DNA from: Ustulina deusta
Taxonomy: Eukaryota > Ascomycota > Sordariomycetes > Xylariales > Xylariaceae
Reading direction: 5' to 3'
NCBI GenBank assembly: GCA_023159155.1
Contig: JAJNNX010000002.1
Coordinates: forward strand, 1,860,001 to 1,924,000
DNA length: 64,000 nt
In this document: one piece after another, positions 61,080-64,000 of the stretch
How the letters are laid out: every line of letters starts with the position of its first letter
Numbering within the stretch: the first letter of the stretch is position 1
Notes under the pieces: model-generated
Databases searched by the model: none
Told to the model about the DNA's origin: nothing
The model's input: only the letters and a program-made list of their open reading frames with translations
Position numbers and translations under genes: made by a program

Positions 61080-63060
61080 TTAATAAATTAGAAAATATTT
61101 AATAAAGCTTACTAAACTAACCAAAAAGCTTTATTTAAAAAAATATATTTCTAAACTATTATAGTAAAAGCCTAAAATTTTACTACCTAAAATTTATACT
61201 AATTAGTAATAGTAATAAATTTAAACCTAAATATTATAATAGTCTATTTTAAAAAACTTAATAACAAAAACTTAAAATATTTTAAAATAATAAGCAGTTA
61301 GGTTAACTTTTTTTTAAAAAAACTTAAAAAAAAAAAAGCTAAGCTAGCTAAGTTTAATTAATTAATAGCTAACCTAATAACTTATACCTAAAACATTATT
61401 TTAGGTTTTATTATTTTAGAAATTATAATAAAAAATAGCTATAAAAAGTTAGCTAAAATTAAAGTTCTAATTTTTTATAATAAAAACTTAAAAAATAAAA
61501 TTATTTTTTAAGTTTAGTACTAACTTTAGTTAAACTATTTTTATACTAATAATAACTAGTTTAGTAATAATATTACAAAAATAGCTAATATTAAATCTTA
61601 TTTAAGAAGTATAATTATAAAAAACTTTTAACTATATTTAAACAATATATATTTAGACTATATTAAAAAATCTAAAAAACTAATAATATATTTTATTTAA
61701 TAATACTTAGACCTAAACAAAAAGCAGAAATCCTACGTTAAATTTAAAAAGTTAGAACTAAAATTTTTAGCTAAGTTTTAAAACTTTAAAAACTTTTTTA
61801 TCCGATTAGTTAGTAAGCAACAAATTACTAAATTTTTATAAAAAAATTTTTTTTATAAAAAAATTACACTTAATAAATTAAAAAACTAAATAATTAACTA
61901 ATATTTTAATAGCAAGTATAATTTTAAAACGTTCGTTTTTTATTGCGAATAGTTAGCACACAATATATTAAAAACAAATATAATTATAAAACAACATAAA
62001 AATATTACTGTAGCAGCTCCCGGCAGTAATACTAAATGCTTTAGCTATATAAATCTTGCCTTAAACAATACGTAAAGATTTTAAACTAGCAGTAACTCTA
62101 ATACTAAAGCTTTAACTAGTACTAAGCAGTCCTATTTAAAGCTTAGCTTTAACAAAATAAAATATTTAATAAAAAAAAAAACAATACTTTATATATTATA
62201 AAAAAAAATACTATACTAAAGACTATTCTTTTATAAAAAAACCAAAGCTAATAAATAAAAAATAAAAAGTATAGCTTGTTATATTATTTATAAAATATAA
62301 ATAAAAAGATTTACTAAAAAAAAGTATTAAAATAAACAAAACAAAAAAAGTTTAGCTCTAAAGAATATATATTCTTTTTTAGAAAACTTATTAGCTAAGC
62401 TAAATATTAATAGTATAAAAGATTTTTTTATTATAACTTATATATTAATATTAAATAGAACTATTATTATTATAAAAAATACTTTTGCTAATATAAAAGC
62501 AAACAAATATATTTTTATAAACTTTTATTTTATAAAACTTATTCTATTTAAACTAAACACTATAGTTATAAACAATTTTTTAAAACAAATAGTTTTAAAA
62601 TATAATGCCTAATTTTAATAAAGTATTAAAAGGGCTATTATAATAGACTTTTACTTATAAAGCAAGATTTTTAAAAATATTCTACTAATTAAAATCGAAA
62701 TAAAATATAAATTATTAATCGGAAAAATATTTTATAAAATATACAATATTTTACTTAACTTATAAAAAAAGTGCTATATTTTTTTGTTTGATCTGCTTCT
62801 AAAAAACTATAAAGAAATAAAAATAAAAAAAACTTCTATAAAACAACACCTTGCTTATATACCTAACCGTATCAAACTAGGATCTATACCTTTTTTTTTA
62901 AAAAACATATAAACTTTATGCAATAAGCTAATTTGAGTACTACCTAACCTTTTAATTATTGCACGCAAAAAGTAGGTAAAATAAGCTAACCCTATAGTTT
63001 TACCCGATCCCTAACAAAAAAAACTTATATTAGACCCTATACTAAAAAAAATATAAAAAA
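61080..63060 (+). mobile_element. RIP-mutated retroelement remnant (gag zinc knuckle, protease-like region)
   Basis: The plus strand reads like badly mutated retroelement protein. At about 62,180-62,240 a frame shows Y-x2-Y-x4-Y-x4-Y, with KKK before the third position and YTKD before the fourth. This is the exact spacing of a CCHC zinc knuckle, with each Cys or His codon now Tyr, as expected from TGY-to-TAY and CAY-to-TAY changes. About 250 bp further, NIKANKYIFIN resembles the active-site strand of a retroelement aspartic protease with the Asp-Ser-Gly changed. Lysine-rich, stop-riddled sequence continues to about 63.06 kb. Family (Ty3 or Ty1 type) is not decidable, and I could not define LTRs. 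Confidence 0.5.
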
Positions 63061-63256
63061 TAAACTATTAATTAGCTATTGCTAAAATAGATCTTAAACC
63101 TTTATATATACTTTTACTAAAAAAGACAAAATAGCTACACAATACTTAAGGATTATACTAGTTATAAAAAAATATAATTAGATAATATAAGTATTAGTTT
63201 ATTATTAATTAATAAAAGAACTAATAGGTATAATAGTAAAAAAGATATATTAGGAA

Positions 63257-63415
63257 AGAGTGGGTGCGTAGCAGAATATTAGAAGGTCTAATATATTTGT
63301 GTGCGGTCCCACCTGTGGGTGCACAGGCCACCTAGTGTGGACCTGGCATGCCTGGGGCATAGGCCACTTATAAAAGTTGCTAGTTCGACCCCCTATAGGG
63401 CTTTATTAAAATACC
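63257..63415. repeat. Second GC-richer island in AT-rich block
   Basis: About 160 bp of balanced composition (GGTGCGTAGCAG; GCGGTCCCACCTGTGGGTGC; TAGTTCGACCCCC) sits between AT-only flanks. A GTTCGACCC segment is close to a Pol III B-box, but no clover-leaf could be drawn. It may be a short late insertion or the edge of an element. Confidence 0.55.
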
Positions 63416-64000
63416 GGGCATAAAAAAGAACTTCTGCTAACCTTAGTAGTTAGCAATATATATATAGCAATAATAGCTTATTATTCTTTTTTTTCTTTAA
63501 TGTTCTTTTTTTTTTGGTTTGCTATTAATTATTAGTTATATTATACAAATATTAGTTTTATATTTTTTTTTTTTAGCAAAAGTATTGCATTATTAACCGC
63601 AGGGGTTTTTATAACGTTATAATTAGCAATTTTATAATTAGTAACTATTAAAACAGCAATAATATAATTAGTAATAGCAAAGTTAGCAATAATAAAGTTA
63701 GTAATAATAGGATTATTAATAATAAGATTAATAATATTTTAAATAGTAAGCGCTGCAGCAACTTTTGTAGTAACGTTTGCAGCATCTACTACTACGTTGG
63801 TTTTTGTAAGCTTATTGATTTTATTTCGCATAAGGGCTTTTAGTAGTTTATCTTTTTATTTAAGTTTAGCTTCTTTTAATTTTTTTAAGTTAGGCTTAAG
63901 TCCGTAATACTTCTAATAATTATTAATTAGTTTTTGCAAGTATTAAAAGTAATGTTTGGAGTACTATTTGTTATATTTATAGTTTTATTTTTTTTATTTA

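Larger units (their letters stand above)
54791..64000. other. AT-rich block with RIP-like composition
   Basis: From about 54.9 kb the sequence is almost entirely A and T with isolated C and G, mostly in CT, GC and AG contexts. CpA and TpG steps are conspicuously sparse by eye and TpA abundant, the pattern left by RIP C-to-T change. No intact gene is visible; long frames are absent because TAA/TAG are everywhere. It could be subtelomeric, centromeric or a transposon-rich isochore; window data cannot decide. Contained sub-features (retroelement remnant, tandem duplications, GC islands) are listed separately. Confidence 0.85.

Noticed and set aside
63370..63405. Possible tRNA gene at the B-box-like sequence
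   Set aside because: No acceptor stem, D arm or anticodon arm could be folded around it, and the T arm does not pair.
54791..64000. CRISPR array or mitochondrial DNA as explanations for the AT-rich repetitive block
   Set aside because: There is no regular repeat-spacer arrangement, and no mitochondrial genes, tRNAs or continuous frames are present. RIP-like decay explains the composition better.

Overview
The window looks like nuclear DNA of a filamentous ascomycete (Pezizomycotina, probably a Sordariomycete). Genes are split by short introns (about 49-140 nt) with GTRNGT-type donors, CTNAC-like branch points and CAG/TAG acceptors. Core eukaryotic genes are interleaved with transposon debris, and one flank is an extremely AT-rich block of the kind left by repeat-induced point mutation (RIP). 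Exon boundaries below were deduced by hand; for the well-recognised genes every splice phase closes into one open frame.

Layout. 0.9-1.7 kb: an ARL8-type small GTPase (minus). 4.9-8.7 kb: RPA2/RPA135, the second-largest RNA polymerase I subunit (plus). 10.3-12.4 kb: a secreted tyrosinase (plus). 13.2-14.1 kb: an RRM-like hypothetical (plus). 14.5-15.6 kb: a four-exon gene of unknown function (minus). 15.6-20.7 kb is gene-poor. 20.7-22.6 kb: an ammonium permease (plus).

22.6-41 kb is accessory in character. It holds isolated coding fragments (an unrecognised terminal exon, a dynamin GED, an MFS transporter tail), a decayed Fot1/pogo-type DNA transposon, a 107-bp inverted-repeat element with a third partial copy, and a 6.5-kb segment bounded by 114-bp inverted repeats about 97% identical. 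Inside that segment lie a two-exon gene for a small secreted six-cysteine protein (effector-like) and a complete uL14 ribosomal protein gene in eleven exons. A possible minus-strand gene just outside appears cut by the right repeat.

41.5-54.8 kb is gene-rich again: a BRCT-containing family X DNA polymerase (plus), a decayed GMP synthase gene that has lost its glutaminase cysteine (minus, pseudogene), a secreted PhoD-type phosphatase in twelve exons (plus), the type I protein arginine methyltransferase PRMT1/HMT1 (plus), and riboflavin synthase (plus, very GC-rich exon). From about 54.8 kb to the end the DNA switches abruptly to A+T with few CpA/TpG steps. It carries tandem duplications, GC-richer islands and a RIP-mutated retroelement whose zinc-knuckle positions all read Tyr.

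The intact genes are housekeeping or nutritional (rDNA transcription, translation, DNA repair, riboflavin, nitrogen and phosphate acquisition, pigment) and form no obvious single pathway. The most interesting parts are the repeat-bounded segment with the secreted protein and uL14, the GMP synthase pseudogene, and the fossil record in the AT-rich block.
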